A DNA stretch of 64,000 bases, taken from contig NZ_CAJTMT010000007.1 in the NCBI RefSeq assembly GCF_910577345.1, positions 1 through 64,000 on the forward strand. Reading direction: 5' to 3'. The notes under the pieces were generated by a model. The model saw only the letters and a program-made list of their open reading frames with translations, searched no databases and was not told the origin of the DNA. The translations under genes and the position numbers were made by a program. This stretch comes from an uncultured Duncaniella sp. Its GTDB lineage: Bacteria; Bacteroidota; Bacteroidia; Bacteroidales; Muribaculaceae. Every line of letters starts with the position of its first letter. The stretch's first letter is position 1. Positions 18,260-27,024 of this stretch are shown here, piece by piece.

Positions 18260-18414
18260 AACTCACAACTGTCAACTCACAACTGTCAACTCACAACTCA
18301 CAACTGCCAACTCACAACTCACAACTCACAACTGCCAACTCAAAACTCAAAACTCACAACTCATCCCCCCAACTCACAACTCACAACCCCCAACTCACAA
18401 CTCACAACTGAAAC
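18260..18414 (+). repeat. Heptamer array AACTCAC/AACTGNC
   Basis: About 22 tandem 7-nt units, mostly AACTCAC with AACTGTC, AACTGCC, AACTCAA and AACCCCC variants. One unit is replaced by CCCCCC, which breaks the phase by one base. The array runs up to the ATG of the DUF389 gene, so it forms its leader. Confidence 0.85.
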
Positions 18415-19812
18415 ATGGCTTCCCTGAAGACCTATCTGGTACAATATTTTTCAATGACCGACGACCTGCTGCCGCAGGCTGAGGCGGAAGCTGCCATACG
18501 CGAGGGGGTGTCGTTCAAGGGTACGAATCTGTTGATTCTCGTGCTTGCGATTTTCATCGCATCGCTCGGACTGAATACCAACTCGACCGCCGTCATCATC
18601 GGTGCGATGCTCATATCGCCGCTGATGGGCCCGATTATCGGGCTCGGGCTCGGTGTGGGTGTGCAGGATTTTGAACTGTTGAAACGCTGTCTGCGCAACC
18701 TGCTCATGGCTGCCGGATTCAGTATGCTCACCTCCACCATCTACTTCCTCATCTCCCCGGTCAGTGAAGGCCACAGTGAGTTGCTCGCTCGCACGTCGCC
18801 TACCATCTACGACGTTCTCATCGGCTTCTTCGGTGGCGGTGCCGGAATCGTGGCCATCGGCTCAAAGTCCAAGGGCAATGTGATTCCCGGTGTGGCAATC
18901 GCCACAGCCCTCATGCCCCCGCTCTGTACGGCGGGCTACGGTCTCGCAACCCTCCAGATGAACTATTTCCTCGGTGCGACCTATCTCTTCATCATCAATT
19001 CCATCTTCATCGCGCTCTCGACCTTCATCGGCGTCAAGTTCATGCACTACAAGCCTGACGTGTCCGTGTCGGTCAACCCCGAGCGTGCGCGCCGTGTCCG
19101 CCGCATCGTCTACACAGTCTCCATCCTCACTCTCCTACCCTCCCTCTATCTCACCTACAACATGCTGCGCCAGTCGCGATTCTCGGCCAACGCTGACCGC
19201 TTCATCTCCCAGCAGTTCAATTTCCCCTCCACCCAGGTGCTGAACCGCAGCGCGGTCATCGAACACGGGCAGAAGATAATCACGGTGACACTTATCGGCA
19301 AAGTCCTCCCCGCCGATTCCCTGCAACTTGCCATGTCGGCCCAATTAGACCACTACGGACTGCAGGGCGCGAAACTCCACATCATCCAGGGTGATTCGCC
19401 CGACCTTTCCGAGCTGAAAAACGGTCTGCCGACCATGAACGATATCTATGAGCTTGCCCGTACGTCAATATCAGCCCAGCAGGTGACAATTGACTCGCTC
19501 AAGAGCATGATAGCCATCGCTCAAATCAACGATACCATTGCAGGGCGCATTGCTCCTGAGCTCAAGGTTCTCTTCCCGCAGGTCCAGGAGATAGCTGTCA
19601 GCCGTGCTATCTTCGGTAATATCAACACCCAGACCCTTGACACGGTCAACACAGTCCTTGTCAAATACGCTTCGCCGCTTCCGCGCGCCAAAGAGGAGGA
19701 ATTCATCCGCTTCCTTGAAGCCCGTCTGCAGAAGAAACACTTGCAGCTTATCAACGTCGGTAATCAGGTCAAATTCAGTAAGAACACAATATCACAAGAA
19801 AGCAAGAAATGA
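18415..19812 (+). CDS. DUF389 (TIGR00341-type) membrane protein
   Basis: A 465-residue protein. Residues about 35-250 hold the DUF389 membrane core, with STAVIIGAMLISPLMGPIIG (about 59-78) and NVIPGVAIATALMPPLCTAG (about 156-175) as clear family motifs, and five or six membrane segments. The C-terminal 200 residues are soluble, with alternating strand and helix. The biochemical role of the family is not established. It overlaps the next gene in an ATGA, so it is translationally coupled to a glycosyltransferase. Confidence 0.85.
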   Translation: MASLKTYLVQYFSMTDDLLPQAEAEAAIREGVSFKGTNLLILVLAIFIASLGLNTNSTAVIIGAMLISPLMGPIIGLGLGVGVQDFELLKRCLRNLLMAAGFSMLTSTIYFLISPVSEGHSELLARTSPTIYDVLIGFFGGGAGIVAIGSKSKGNVIPGVAIATALMPPLCTAGYGLATLQMNYFLGATYLFIINSIFIALSTFIGVKFMHYKPDVSVSVNPERARRVRRIVYTVSILTLLPSLYLTYNMLRQSRFSANADRFISQQFNFPSTQVLNRSAVIEHGQKIITVTLIGKVLPADSLQLAMSAQLDHYGLQGAKLHIIQGDSPDLSELKNGLPTMNDIYELARTSISAQQVTIDSLKSMIAIAQINDTIAGRIAPELKVLFPQVQEIAVSRAIFGNINTQTLDTVNTVLVKYASPLPRAKEEEFIRFLEARLQKKHLQLINVGNQVKFSKNTISQESKK

Positions 19813-21149
19813 ATCTACAATCCGGTGATCCTGTCTCCTCAACCTCATCTTCGCCTGTCAGCTCCCTTCCCGCCAATCTGAAAGGCCGGAAGGTCGTGCT
19901 TGTCAACCACTCCGATTCCCTCGGGGGAGCGGCGGTGGTGAGCTTCAGGTTGCTGCAGGCTCTCAGGAAGATAGGTGTGGATGCCCGGATGGTCGTGTAT
20001 ACCAAGACTTCAGATGAAGCGAATGTGGCCGACACCGGAACCCGTTTCTTCCGTGGTCTGGCATTTATAATGGAGCGTCTCTGTATTCTTCCGGCTGTGG
20101 GTTTCAAGTATGTCAATCTCTACAAGGTATCGACCGGTGATTTCGCGCTCAACATTCATCGCCATCCTTGGGTCAAGGAGGCCGACATCGTGTGTCTCAA
20201 CTGGATAAACCAAGGACTGATGAGCCTCGGCGGCATACGCAAGCTCCACCGCATGGGCAAGAAAATCGTGTGGACCCTCCACGACATGTGGGCCATGACA
20301 GGTATCTGTCATCATGCCTACGAGTGTGAGAACTATGTGCTTGAATGTGGCCACTGTCCCTTCCTCGCAAGTCCCTATTCCAACGACCTCTCCCACCGCT
20401 ACTGGAAGAAGAAACACAAACTCTATCAGGAGGTGCCCATAAAATATGTCACCGTCAGCAACTGGCTTGAGAAACTTGCCCGCAAATCCTCGCTTCTGAG
20501 GGATGCCGACGTGCGCACAATCCACAATGCCTTCCCTGTCGACCAGTTCTATACTGCACCCCCGCGCAATCTCTACTCTTTCCTGACCCCCGAGAAACCA
20601 AACATCATCCTCTTCGGCGCAGCCCGTCTCGATGATCCCATCAAGGGTCTGGACTATATGATTGACGCGCTCAACTATATTTTCGACAACTATCCTGTCC
20701 TGGCGAGCAAGACGGCCGTCTATTTCTTCGGTGCCATGAAGAATCCGCAGGCGCTCGACCAACTCCGTTTCTCCCACCGCTGTTTCGGTCTCATCAATGA
20801 TTTCAAGATCATCCGCTACCTCTGTTCGATTTCCAAGGTGATGGTCTCATCGTCGCTCTACGAAACCCTCGGAGGCACCCTCATCGAAGGTCAGGCCGGA
20901 GGTGCGATTCCTGTGACATTCGCTCCTGATGGCAGAGCCGACGTGGTGAAACATCTGCAGAACGGCTATGTGGCGCGCTACAAGGATTCGCGTGACCTTG
21001 CCGAAGGCATACTGTGGGCCTTGAAGTCCGACATCACCCGCGAGGAGCTTCATCAGTCCGTTGCCGACCGCTTCTCGGCCCCCGTCATAGCCCGTCGCTA
21101 TGCCGAGCTCTTCTCCGAAATCCTCGCAGAAGACTCCACTAAAAACTAA
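19809..21149 (+). CDS. Glycosyltransferase, GT4-like
   Basis: A 446-residue cytoplasmic GT-B protein. The N-terminal half has VVLVNHSDSLGGAAVVSFRL (about 30-50) and the WTLHDMWAMTGICHHAYECE segment followed by CGHCP. This cysteine cluster is common in a subgroup of GT4 enzymes acting in capsule or exopolysaccharide synthesis. The C-terminal half has ILFGAARLDDPIKGLDYMI and SSLYETLGGTLIEGQAGG, the nucleotide-sugar-binding EGxAxG-type region. It starts in an ATGA overlap with the DUF389 gene, and its stop codon TAA lies inside an AACTAAA heptamer. Donor and acceptor are unknown. Confidence 0.85.
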   Translation: MNLQSGDPVSSTSSSPVSSLPANLKGRKVVLVNHSDSLGGAAVVSFRLLQALRKIGVDARMVVYTKTSDEANVADTGTRFFRGLAFIMERLCILPAVGFKYVNLYKVSTGDFALNIHRHPWVKEADIVCLNWINQGLMSLGGIRKLHRMGKKIVWTLHDMWAMTGICHHAYECENYVLECGHCPFLASPYSNDLSHRYWKKKHKLYQEVPIKYVTVSNWLEKLARKSSLLRDADVRTIHNAFPVDQFYTAPPRNLYSFLTPEKPNIILFGAARLDDPIKGLDYMIDALNYIFDNYPVLASKTAVYFFGAMKNPQALDQLRFSHRCFGLINDFKIIRYLCSISKVMVSSSLYETLGGTLIEGQAGGAIPVTFAPDGRADVVKHLQNGYVARYKDSRDLAEGILWALKSDITREELHQSVADRFSAPVIARRYAELFSEILAEDSTKN

Positions 21150-21178
21150 AAACTCACAACTGACAACTCACAACCCCC
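21144..21178 (+). repeat. Short heptamer array between glycosyltransferase and epimerase genes
   Basis: Five 7-nt units (AACTAAA, AACTCAC, AACTGAC, AACTCAC, AACCCCC) followed by AAC and the ATG of the next gene. The first unit contributes the TAA stop of the glycosyltransferase. It is the same family as the arrays at 18179-18414. Confidence 0.8.
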
Positions 21179-21181
21179 AAC

Positions 21182-22180
21182 ATGAAAGTACTGATAGTAG
21201 GAGCAGGAGGATTCATCGGCGGTTTCATCGCCCGCGAGGCCCTTTCGAGAGGCTATGAGACCTGGTGTGCGGTACGCGAATCGACATCTCGCCGCTATCT
21301 TACCGATCCTGCGCTCAAATTCATAACACTCGACTACGACGATTCCGAAAAGCTCCGCAAGGGACTGGAAGGACACGAATGGGACTATATTGTCTATAAC
21401 CTTGGAGCAACGAAATGTGTCAATTTCCTTGACTTCAACCATATAAACTTCAACTATCTCCGCAACTTCTGCGAGGCGCTGACGGCCAACAATCAGATAC
21501 CGAAGCGCTTCCTCTATATATCCTCGCTCTCAGCAATCGGTCCGGGTGACGAAAAGACCTACGCCCCTCTCAACGGCTCGATGATTCCCAACCCCAATAC
21601 CCGCTACGGTGTATCGAAAATCAAGGCTGAGACCTTCCTGCAGACACTCCCGGCCTCGTTTCCGTGGATCATACTGCGCCCAACAGGGGTCTACGGTCCT
21701 CACGAGCAGGACTATCTGATGATGATAAAGAGCATTGACTCCCACTTTGATTTCGGTGTCGGTTTCCGCCGACAGATGCTCACCTTCATCTATGTCGAGG
21801 ACCTTGCGCGCGCCATATTCGACGCTCTCGAAAAGGCACCCGTCCACAGGAAATATATCATTTCCGAACCCCGTGGCTACTCCCAGAGCGAATTCCGCAA
21901 GATTGTGGCCAAGGAGCTGGGGCGCAAGCTCGTGATTCCTGTCCGCCTTCCCCTCTGGGCCTTGAAGGTGGCCTGCGTGGTGTCGGAGAAATACGGTGCA
22001 GCCAAGATGCAGGCCGTCACGCTCAACACCGACAAGTATAAAATCATGGCACAGCGCAACTGGAACTGCGACATTTCCGACGCGCAGCGCGACTTCGGTT
22101 TCAATCCGCAGATTGATTTGGCCGAGGGCATAAAGCGCACGGTCCGTGCCTACCGTAACGAATCCAAACAGAAAGGCTGA
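21182..22180 (+). CDS. NAD-dependent epimerase/dehydratase (extended SDR)
   Basis: A 332-residue protein. GAGGFIGGF (about 7-15) is the Rossmann NAD(P)-binding motif, LYISSLSAIGPG gives the Ser, and TRYGVSKIKAE (about 140-150) provides the YxxxK catalytic pair. The family converts nucleotide sugars or related alcohols and ketones. Its place after a glycosyltransferase suggests sugar metabolism for a surface glycan, but the substrate is not evident. The heptamer array forms its leader. Confidence 0.82.
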   Translation: MKVLIVGAGGFIGGFIAREALSRGYETWCAVRESTSRRYLTDPALKFITLDYDDSEKLRKGLEGHEWDYIVYNLGATKCVNFLDFNHINFNYLRNFCEALTANNQIPKRFLYISSLSAIGPGDEKTYAPLNGSMIPNPNTRYGVSKIKAETFLQTLPASFPWIILRPTGVYGPHEQDYLMMIKSIDSHFDFGVGFRRQMLTFIYVEDLARAIFDALEKAPVHRKYIISEPRGYSQSEFRKIVAKELGRKLVIPVRLPLWALKVACVVSEKYGAAKMQAVTLNTDKYKIMAQRNWNCDISDAQRDFGFNPQIDLAEGIKRTVRAYRNESKQKG

Positions 22181-22187
22181 TACAGAT

Positions 22188-22466
22188 ATGGAAAGCAAGA
22201 CACCGCTGTGGATGACGATAATCATCCTCATTTTTCTCCTACCCGTCTTTTCCTTCCCCCTCCTCTTGGGCAACATCCCTGCCGGGGACGACGGCGCGAA
22301 GCTCTTCGTGTGGATCTATCCCTTCTACATGATTCTCTCCGCGTGGCTTGCGTGGAGCGCTTTCCCCCGCCGCTCCTACATCAGTTGGATTCTGCTCATA
22401 CTGATGGGGCTGTCGACGGCCGCTGTCTGGACCCTTGTGCTGCATCCGATGGATGTGGTGATGTAA
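22188..22466 (+). CDS. Small two-pass membrane protein, unknown
   Basis: A 92-residue protein starting MESKTPLWMTIIILIF. Three hydrophobic stretches are visible (about 9-26, 38-55, 63-82). The ATG at 22188 is preferred over the one at 22146, which lies inside the upstream gene; it follows the epimerase stop by 7 nt. No family is recognised. It is probably co-transcribed with the epimerase gene. Confidence 0.6.
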   Translation: MESKTPLWMTIIILIFLLPVFSFPLLLGNIPAGDDGAKLFVWIYPFYMILSAWLAWSAFPRRSYISWILLILMGLSTAAVWTLVLHPMDVVM

Positions 22467-22510
22467 GAGACACAACATTTTACTTAACATTATAAATATC
22501 CGATTCAACA

Positions 22511-22933
22511 GTGAAGCTTCTGATTATCAACGGGCCGAATCTTAACCTCCTCGGCACACGCGAACCCGAGATTTACGGCTCGCGCACATTTGAATCCTAT
22601 CTTCAGGAACTCCGTGAGATGATTGACGGTGACGAGATTGAGTATCTCCAGTCCAACCACGAAGGTGACATCATCGACTTCCTCCACAATACAGATGCCG
22701 ACGGTGTTATCCTCAATGCCGGGGCCTATACACACACATCCCTCGCCATCGCCGATGCGATTTCCGGCATAACCACACCGGTGATTGAGGTGCATATCTC
22801 CAACACGGCCTCGCGCGAGCCCATCCGCCATACGTCGCTTATCGCACCCGTGTGTCGCGGCACCATCACCGGTTTCGGTCTGAATTCGTATTTCCTTGCC
22901 GCTCAGGCTTTCATCATGGGCCATGTCAGATAA
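22511..22933 (+). CDS. aroQ: 3-dehydroquinate dehydratase, type II
   Basis: A 140-residue protein of the expected length for type II dehydroquinases. It starts at GTG (22511) with KLLIINGPNLNLLGTREPEI, the family signature, and has ILNAGAYTHTSLAIADAI and EVHISNTASREPIRHTS with the catalytic Tyr/His regions. It dehydrates 3-dehydroquinate in the shikimate pathway. Its last 11 nt overlap the next gene. Confidence 0.95.
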   Translation: MKLLIINGPNLNLLGTREPEIYGSRTFESYLQELREMIDGDEIEYLQSNHEGDIIDFLHNTDADGVILNAGAYTHTSLAIADAISGITTPVIEVHISNTASREPIRHTSLIAPVCRGTITGFGLNSYFLAAQAFIMGHVR

Positions 22934-23561
22934 CAGCAGTCTCGACGACTACATCCTTTCCCACATCAGTGCCGAGCCGGAGCATCTGCGTCGGCTTTAC
23001 CGCCGCACGCATCTGCGCCATCTCTATCCACGCATGTGTTCGGGTCATCTGCAGGGCCGTATGCTCTCGATGCTCTCCTCCATGATTTCGCCGCGGCGTG
23101 TGCTTGAACTTGGTGCCTACACCGGCTATTCAGCCCTCTGTCTGGCCGAAGGGCTTGCCCCCGACGGACAGCTGCATACCATCGAGGTTGACGATGAGAT
23201 GGAGGATGAACTTCTCGAACTTTTCGCCACCGCTCCCGGGGGCGACCGCATCACGCTGCATATCGGTGATGCCGAGGAGCTTATCGGACAGATTGACGAG
23301 GTGTGGGACCTGGTCTACATTGACGCGAACAAGCGCCGCTATGTCGAATATCTCGACCTCGTGCTACCCCGCATCCGTCCGGGAGGGTTCATCATCGCCG
23401 ACAACACCCTATGGGACGGCAAAGTGACCGACACGGTGAAAAATCATGATGCCCAGACTGTAGCACTCGACCGTTTCAACACCTACGTCGCCTCCCGCCC
23501 AGACCTCGAAACCGTAATCCTCCCCCTCCGCGACGGCCTGACCCTCATTAGGCTCTTGTAG
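22923..23561 (+). CDS. Class I SAM-dependent O-methyltransferase
   Basis: A 212-residue protein starting MSDNSSLDDYILSHISAEPE, within the aroQ end. It matches the catechol-type (family 3) O-methyltransferases: VLELGAYTGYSALCLAEGL (about 59-77) binds SAM, and VYIDANKRRY and IIADNTLWDGKV hold the metal-binding Asp/Asn residues. The natural acceptor is unknown. Overlap with aroQ suggests coupling. The stop TAG is also the first triplet of the repeat element that starts at 23558. Confidence 0.88.
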   Translation: MSDNSSLDDYILSHISAEPEHLRRLYRRTHLRHLYPRMCSGHLQGRMLSMLSSMISPRRVLELGAYTGYSALCLAEGLAPDGQLHTIEVDDEMEDELLELFATAPGGDRITLHIGDAEELIGQIDEVWDLVYIDANKRRYVEYLDLVLPRIRPGGFIIADNTLWDGKVTDTVKNHDAQTVALDRFNTYVASRPDLETVILPLRDGLTLIRLL

Positions 23562-23839
23562 GGACGCTTTTCAAAGCGTCCGCATCAGCAATGCCAAAAC
23601 GCCTCCGCATCAGCAAAGCCAAAAACGCGTATGCCTGCTGAAAAAAGGTACACAAATTCATAAATAACAGAAATTACAGATTATGTAATCGGCCGATGTT
23701 AATGCCAATACGATAATCTGTAATTTCTGTTATTTATGAATTTCTGTACCACTGTTGTGGTGTTGGAGAGGTATTTTCGGGGTATTATTGCGAGGATATT
23801 TTTCATTGCTGATGCGGACGCTTTGAAAAGCGTCCCTAC
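23558..23839. repeat. Nested palindrome composite d (outer REP-like arms)
   Basis: Outer arms 23558-23593 and 23804-23839 are a perfect 36-bp inverted repeat starting GTAGGGACGC; each arm is itself a small hairpin (GGACGCTTT, TC, AAAGCGTCC). Between them lies the inner palindrome 23647-23750. The left side also has a tandem duplication of a unit of about 24 nt starting CCGCATCAGCAA. The composite accounts for most of the 440-nt gap and contains no gene. Confidence 0.85.
23647..23750. repeat. Intergenic palindrome d, 38-bp arms
   Basis: Arms 23647-23684 and 23713-23750 pair with one mismatch, around a 28-nt loop that reads GTAATCGGCCGATG and onward. Arms begin GGTACACAAATTC and contain AATAACAGAAATTACAG. 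Both the arms and (in reverse complement) the loop recur at 26758-26873. Confidence 0.85.
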
Positions 23840-23958
23840 CGGCACCGACTGGGCGTAATTGTCACCTTTCAGAAGAAAGTTGGTGGTATTATTGTCTAAT
23901 AAATTGGTCTAAAAGGGAAAATAAATTATTGTGGTTTTTAATTGTCGTTATAAATGCG

Positions 23959-23966
23959 TAAATTTG
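23959..23966 (+). promoter_or_regulatory. -7 element of the DUF6660-like gene
   Basis: TAAATTTG followed by C, 36 nt before the ATG at 24002. No well-placed -33 TTG; the gene may need an activator. Confidence 0.5.
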
Positions 23967-24001
23967 CCGAATAAAACGATAGAAATCTACAATAAGTATA
24001 G

Positions 24002-24319
24002 ATGCGTTATCTCTCAATTCTATTGACAATCTTTGTGATGTTCATGTGCACTGCGCCTGCATTTGAACAAGATGATTGTATGCTGAGAGATGCGCATTGC
24101 TCATGTCAGGCAGATGGTACGGCTGATGAGGATTGTGATTGTGAGACATGCTCACCTTTCATATCCTGTGCCACATGTTCGGGTTTCATCCCGTCACCAC
24201 AGGTCAGGACTTCCGTTTTAATGATCAGCAAACGACCTGTATTTCAATTCCCGCCATTGCCTTCCATTCCCGATGCTTTCATTCTGATAAACACACCCCC
24301 TCCCATTTTCATTGTTTAA
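24002..24319 (+). CDS. Cys-rich small secreted protein, DUF6660-like
   Basis: A 105-residue protein with a signal peptide (about 1-20). The middle is rich in Cys and Asp (CSCQADGTADEDCDCETCSP, then FISCATCSGF), resembling the CSPFCxCxCC pattern I recall for DUF6660 proteins. Such proteins usually sit just upstream of TonB-dependent receptors for metals in Bacteroidetes. The same arrangement is seen here, with the receptor starting 196 nt downstream. A role in metal binding or sensing is inferred. The gap to the receptor holds no other gene. Confidence 0.55.
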   Translation: MRYLSILLTIFVMFMCTAPAFEQDDCMLRDAHCSCQADGTADEDCDCETCSPFISCATCSGFIPSPQVRTSVLMISKRPVFQFPPLPSIPDAFILINTPPPIFIV

Positions 24320-24515
24320 TGGCTCTACTTTAGTCTGTCCAGTAATCTTGTAATTGTTACGAGCAGACAGTAATGCCTATTGACGGTTCAAGTTATATCA
24401 GACCATGTTTCAGTTCCCCCCTGTTGACGGGGACAATAAAGTCATGGCCTTATAGGTTATGCACAAAGTATTTGTGTATGACCCCTGAAGTTCGTATAAT
24501 CATCAAAAACAAGCA

Positions 24516-26693
24516 ATGAAAAATTTATTTATAATAATGGCGGTATTATTATCGCCGCTTTACAGTCATGCCCAAAATATATTCAAGGCAAAAATAATTG
24601 ACGGAGATTGCGGAGAGGCCCTCGTCGGGGCGACCGCACAGATAAAGGGTACATCTATGGGTGCTGTCGCCGATGGTGAAGGAATTGTTGTCATTACCGG
24701 TATTCCTGACGGAGAGTTCACCATTGTATTCTCTTGCATCGGATATGAGACTGAGGATAAGAAATTTACCTTCCCTATGGCCAATGCGGAAACACCGGTG
24801 GTGATTTCACTTGAAGAGGAGGAAAATGAACTTGAGGAAGTGGTAGTGACAGCCACCCGTGGCACGCGTACATTCAAGGATCTCCCTACCCGTGTTGAAT
24901 TTATCGGGTCAGAGGAGCTAGAAGAGAAAAATCTCATGAAACCGGGCGACATCCGTATGCTCCTGAGTGAAAGCACCGGCATCCAAACGCAGCAGACATC
25001 TGCCATCTCAGGCAATGCGCTTATAAAAATCCAGGGTCTTGACGGTCGTTACACGCAGATTCTTAAGGATGGTTTCCCGGCTTTTGCAGGTGCGGCTGCA
25101 GGTTTAGGTCTTCTTCAGACCCCTCCGCTTGACTTGAAGCAGGTGGAAATCATAAAAGGTTCTTCAAGTACACTCTATGGCGGCGGTGCGATAGCCGGTC
25201 TTGTGAACCTTGTGTCGAAAACTCCGGAAGAGAAACGCGACCTTCAGTTCCAGCTCAATGGAACTACGGCGAAGGGTCTGGATGCCAATGGATTCTTCGG
25301 GCAGCGTTTTGGTAAAGTTGGAACTACGGTTTTCGCTTCATACAACAGGAACTGGGCTTATGATCCATCCGACGTAGGCTTCACTGCCATTCCTGAGTTT
25401 GACAGATTTACGTTTAATCCGACTCTTTTCCTTTATCCGGATGAAAAGACCACGGCAAGTTTCGGCATCGAGTCAATGGTGGAGGACCGTCTGGGCGGTG
25501 ACATGCACTATATTTCTCACGGCCACACGGAGGACCACCCTTATTTCGAGCGGAACCGCTCTCAGCGCTACTCCACAAAACTGCTTTTTGAGCATAGATT
25601 GGATGACAGTAGAAAGTTCAATGTGAAAAACAGTGTGACCTTATTCAAGCGTAAGATAGATATTCCTGACTATCGCTTTGATGGAGACCAGTGGTCGACA
25701 TTCAGCGAAGTGTCCTATCTGCAGTCTCATGAACGCACGGAATGGATTTTTGGAGCTAACGTATGGACTGAAAAATTTTCTGAAAAGAAACTGACTTCCG
25801 TTCCGGCCAGGGATTTTTCACTTAATACTTTTGGTGCTTTCGTTCAGAATACAACCAATATAGGAGAGAGAGTGGTTCTTGAGTCAGGTCTGCGAGGCGA
25901 CTATGTCCATGACTATGGGTTTGCCTTTTTGCCACGAGTTTCTGCATTGTATCGGGTTAATGAAAAATTCTCAACCCGTATCGGTGGCGGATTCGGTTAT
26001 AAACCACCATCCATTTTTACCGAGGAAAGTGAAAGATTGCAATTTGAAAACGTATTGCCTATAGATAGCAAGTTCAATAAGCTTGAGCGAAGCTATGGAG
26101 GTAATATCGATTTCAATTACCGTACAGCGTTTGCCGACGGGAAGGTGATATTCACAGTCAATCAACTGTTTTTCTATACCTACCTGCGCCATCCTCTTGA
26201 ATTGAAACGGGAAGATAACGGGCTTTATCGTTTCTACAATATCGCCGGCAATATGCACAGTAAAGGTGCTGAAACTAACGTAAAAGTCAAGTATTCGGAC
26301 TTCAGTCTCTTTGTGGGATATACCTTTACGGATGCCCGCGTAAAGGAAAATGGCATTTCGCACAAAAAGACACTTACACCTCAGCATCGGGTCAATTCAA
26401 TGTTGATGTATGAGATTGAAGACAGTTGGAGAGTCGGTTATGAGCTCTACTACGTCGGAAAGCAGCATCTCACCGATGGGCTGATGGGTAAAGACTATGT
26501 CACGATGGGCTTTATGATTCAGAAAATATGGGAACATATATCCGTATATGCGAACTTTGAGAACTTTACTGACCGTCGGCAGACACGTTTTGATACAATC
26601 TATACGGGAAGTGTGACAAATCCTGAATTCCGTGATATTTATGCTCCATTGGACGGTTTTGTTGCTAATGCAGGCATTATATTGAAGTTCTAA
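24516..26693 (+). CDS. TonB-dependent outer-membrane receptor
   Basis: A 725-residue protein with a signal peptide (about 1-19). A CarboxypepD_reg-like domain follows (about 22-108), then the plug domain with EEVVVTATRGTRTFKDLPTR (about 110-130) as TonB-box and plug start. KQVEIIKGSSSTLYGGGAIA is the plug end, and a beta-barrel ends GIILKF. The size and the CirA/BtuB-like plug point to a small substrate such as a metal complex or siderophore rather than an oligosaccharide. The upstream DUF6660-like Cys-rich gene supports metal uptake by inference. No SusD partner is present. Confidence 0.85.
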   Translation: MKNLFIIMAVLLSPLYSHAQNIFKAKIIDGDCGEALVGATAQIKGTSMGAVADGEGIVVITGIPDGEFTIVFSCIGYETEDKKFTFPMANAETPVVISLEEEENELEEVVVTATRGTRTFKDLPTRVEFIGSEELEEKNLMKPGDIRMLLSESTGIQTQQTSAISGNALIKIQGLDGRYTQILKDGFPAFAGAAAGLGLLQTPPLDLKQVEIIKGSSSTLYGGGAIAGLVNLVSKTPEEKRDLQFQLNGTTAKGLDANGFFGQRFGKVGTTVFASYNRNWAYDPSDVGFTAIPEFDRFTFNPTLFLYPDEKTTASFGIESMVEDRLGGDMHYISHGHTEDHPYFERNRSQRYSTKLLFEHRLDDSRKFNVKNSVTLFKRKIDIPDYRFDGDQWSTFSEVSYLQSHERTEWIFGANVWTEKFSEKKLTSVPARDFSLNTFGAFVQNTTNIGERVVLESGLRGDYVHDYGFAFLPRVSALYRVNEKFSTRIGGGFGYKPPSIFTEESERLQFENVLPIDSKFNKLERSYGGNIDFNYRTAFADGKVIFTVNQLFFYTYLRHPLELKREDNGLYRFYNIAGNMHSKGAETNVKVKYSDFSLFVGYTFTDARVKENGISHKKTLTPQHRVNSMLMYEIEDSWRVGYELYYVGKQHLTDGLMGKDYVTMGFMIQKIWEHISVYANFENFTDRRQTRFDTIYTGSVTNPEFRDIYAPLDGFVANAGIILKF

Positions 26694-26757
26694 CTATTTA
26701 ATTGATAGATAAATGTGAGGATGTATATTACCCGATGAAATAGTTATTTCGGGGGTA

Positions 26758-26873
26758 AACAGTGGTACACAAATTCATAAATAACAGAAATTACAGATTA
26801 TAGTATTGGCATTAATATCAGTCGATTACATAATCTGTAATTTCTGTTATTTATGAATTTGTGTACCACTGTT
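26758..26873. repeat. Intergenic palindrome e, 44-bp perfect arms
   Basis: Arms 26758-26801 and 26830-26873 are perfectly complementary over 44 bp, with a 28-nt loop. The loop is the reverse complement of the loop of palindrome d with about four differences, so the two are copies of one element in opposite orientation. To its right, 26877-26945 repeats 69 nt that also follow palindrome d (23771-23839). Confidence 0.9.
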
Positions 26874-26876
26874 CGG

Positions 26877-26980
26877 GTATTTTCGGGGTATTATTGCGAG
26901 GATATTTTTCATTGCTGATGCGGACGCTTTGAAAAGCGTCCCTACAACCGCGTCCCGTCGGCGCCTGTAGGGACGCGGTT
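26877..26980. repeat. Half of a REP-like flank plus GTAGGGACGCGG hairpin
   Basis: 26877-26945 matches 23771-23839, ending in the REP-like arm. It is directly followed by a second hairpin, AACCGCGTCCC (26946-26956) with GGGACGCGGTT (26970-26980). The left-hand outer arm seen around palindrome d is missing here, so the composite is partial. This and palindrome e fill the 432-nt gap 26694-27125. Confidence 0.7.
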
Positions 26981-27024
26981 TATTGGATTATGGTGCTAAT
27001 CTGATAATTAATTTGGGGGACTAA

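Noticed and set aside
18233..18427. A 64-codon frame through the heptamer array
   Set aside because: It reads the AACTCAC repeat as a 7-residue peptide repeat (NSQLTTH-like) and runs into the DUF389 gene in another frame; it is an artefact of the repeat.
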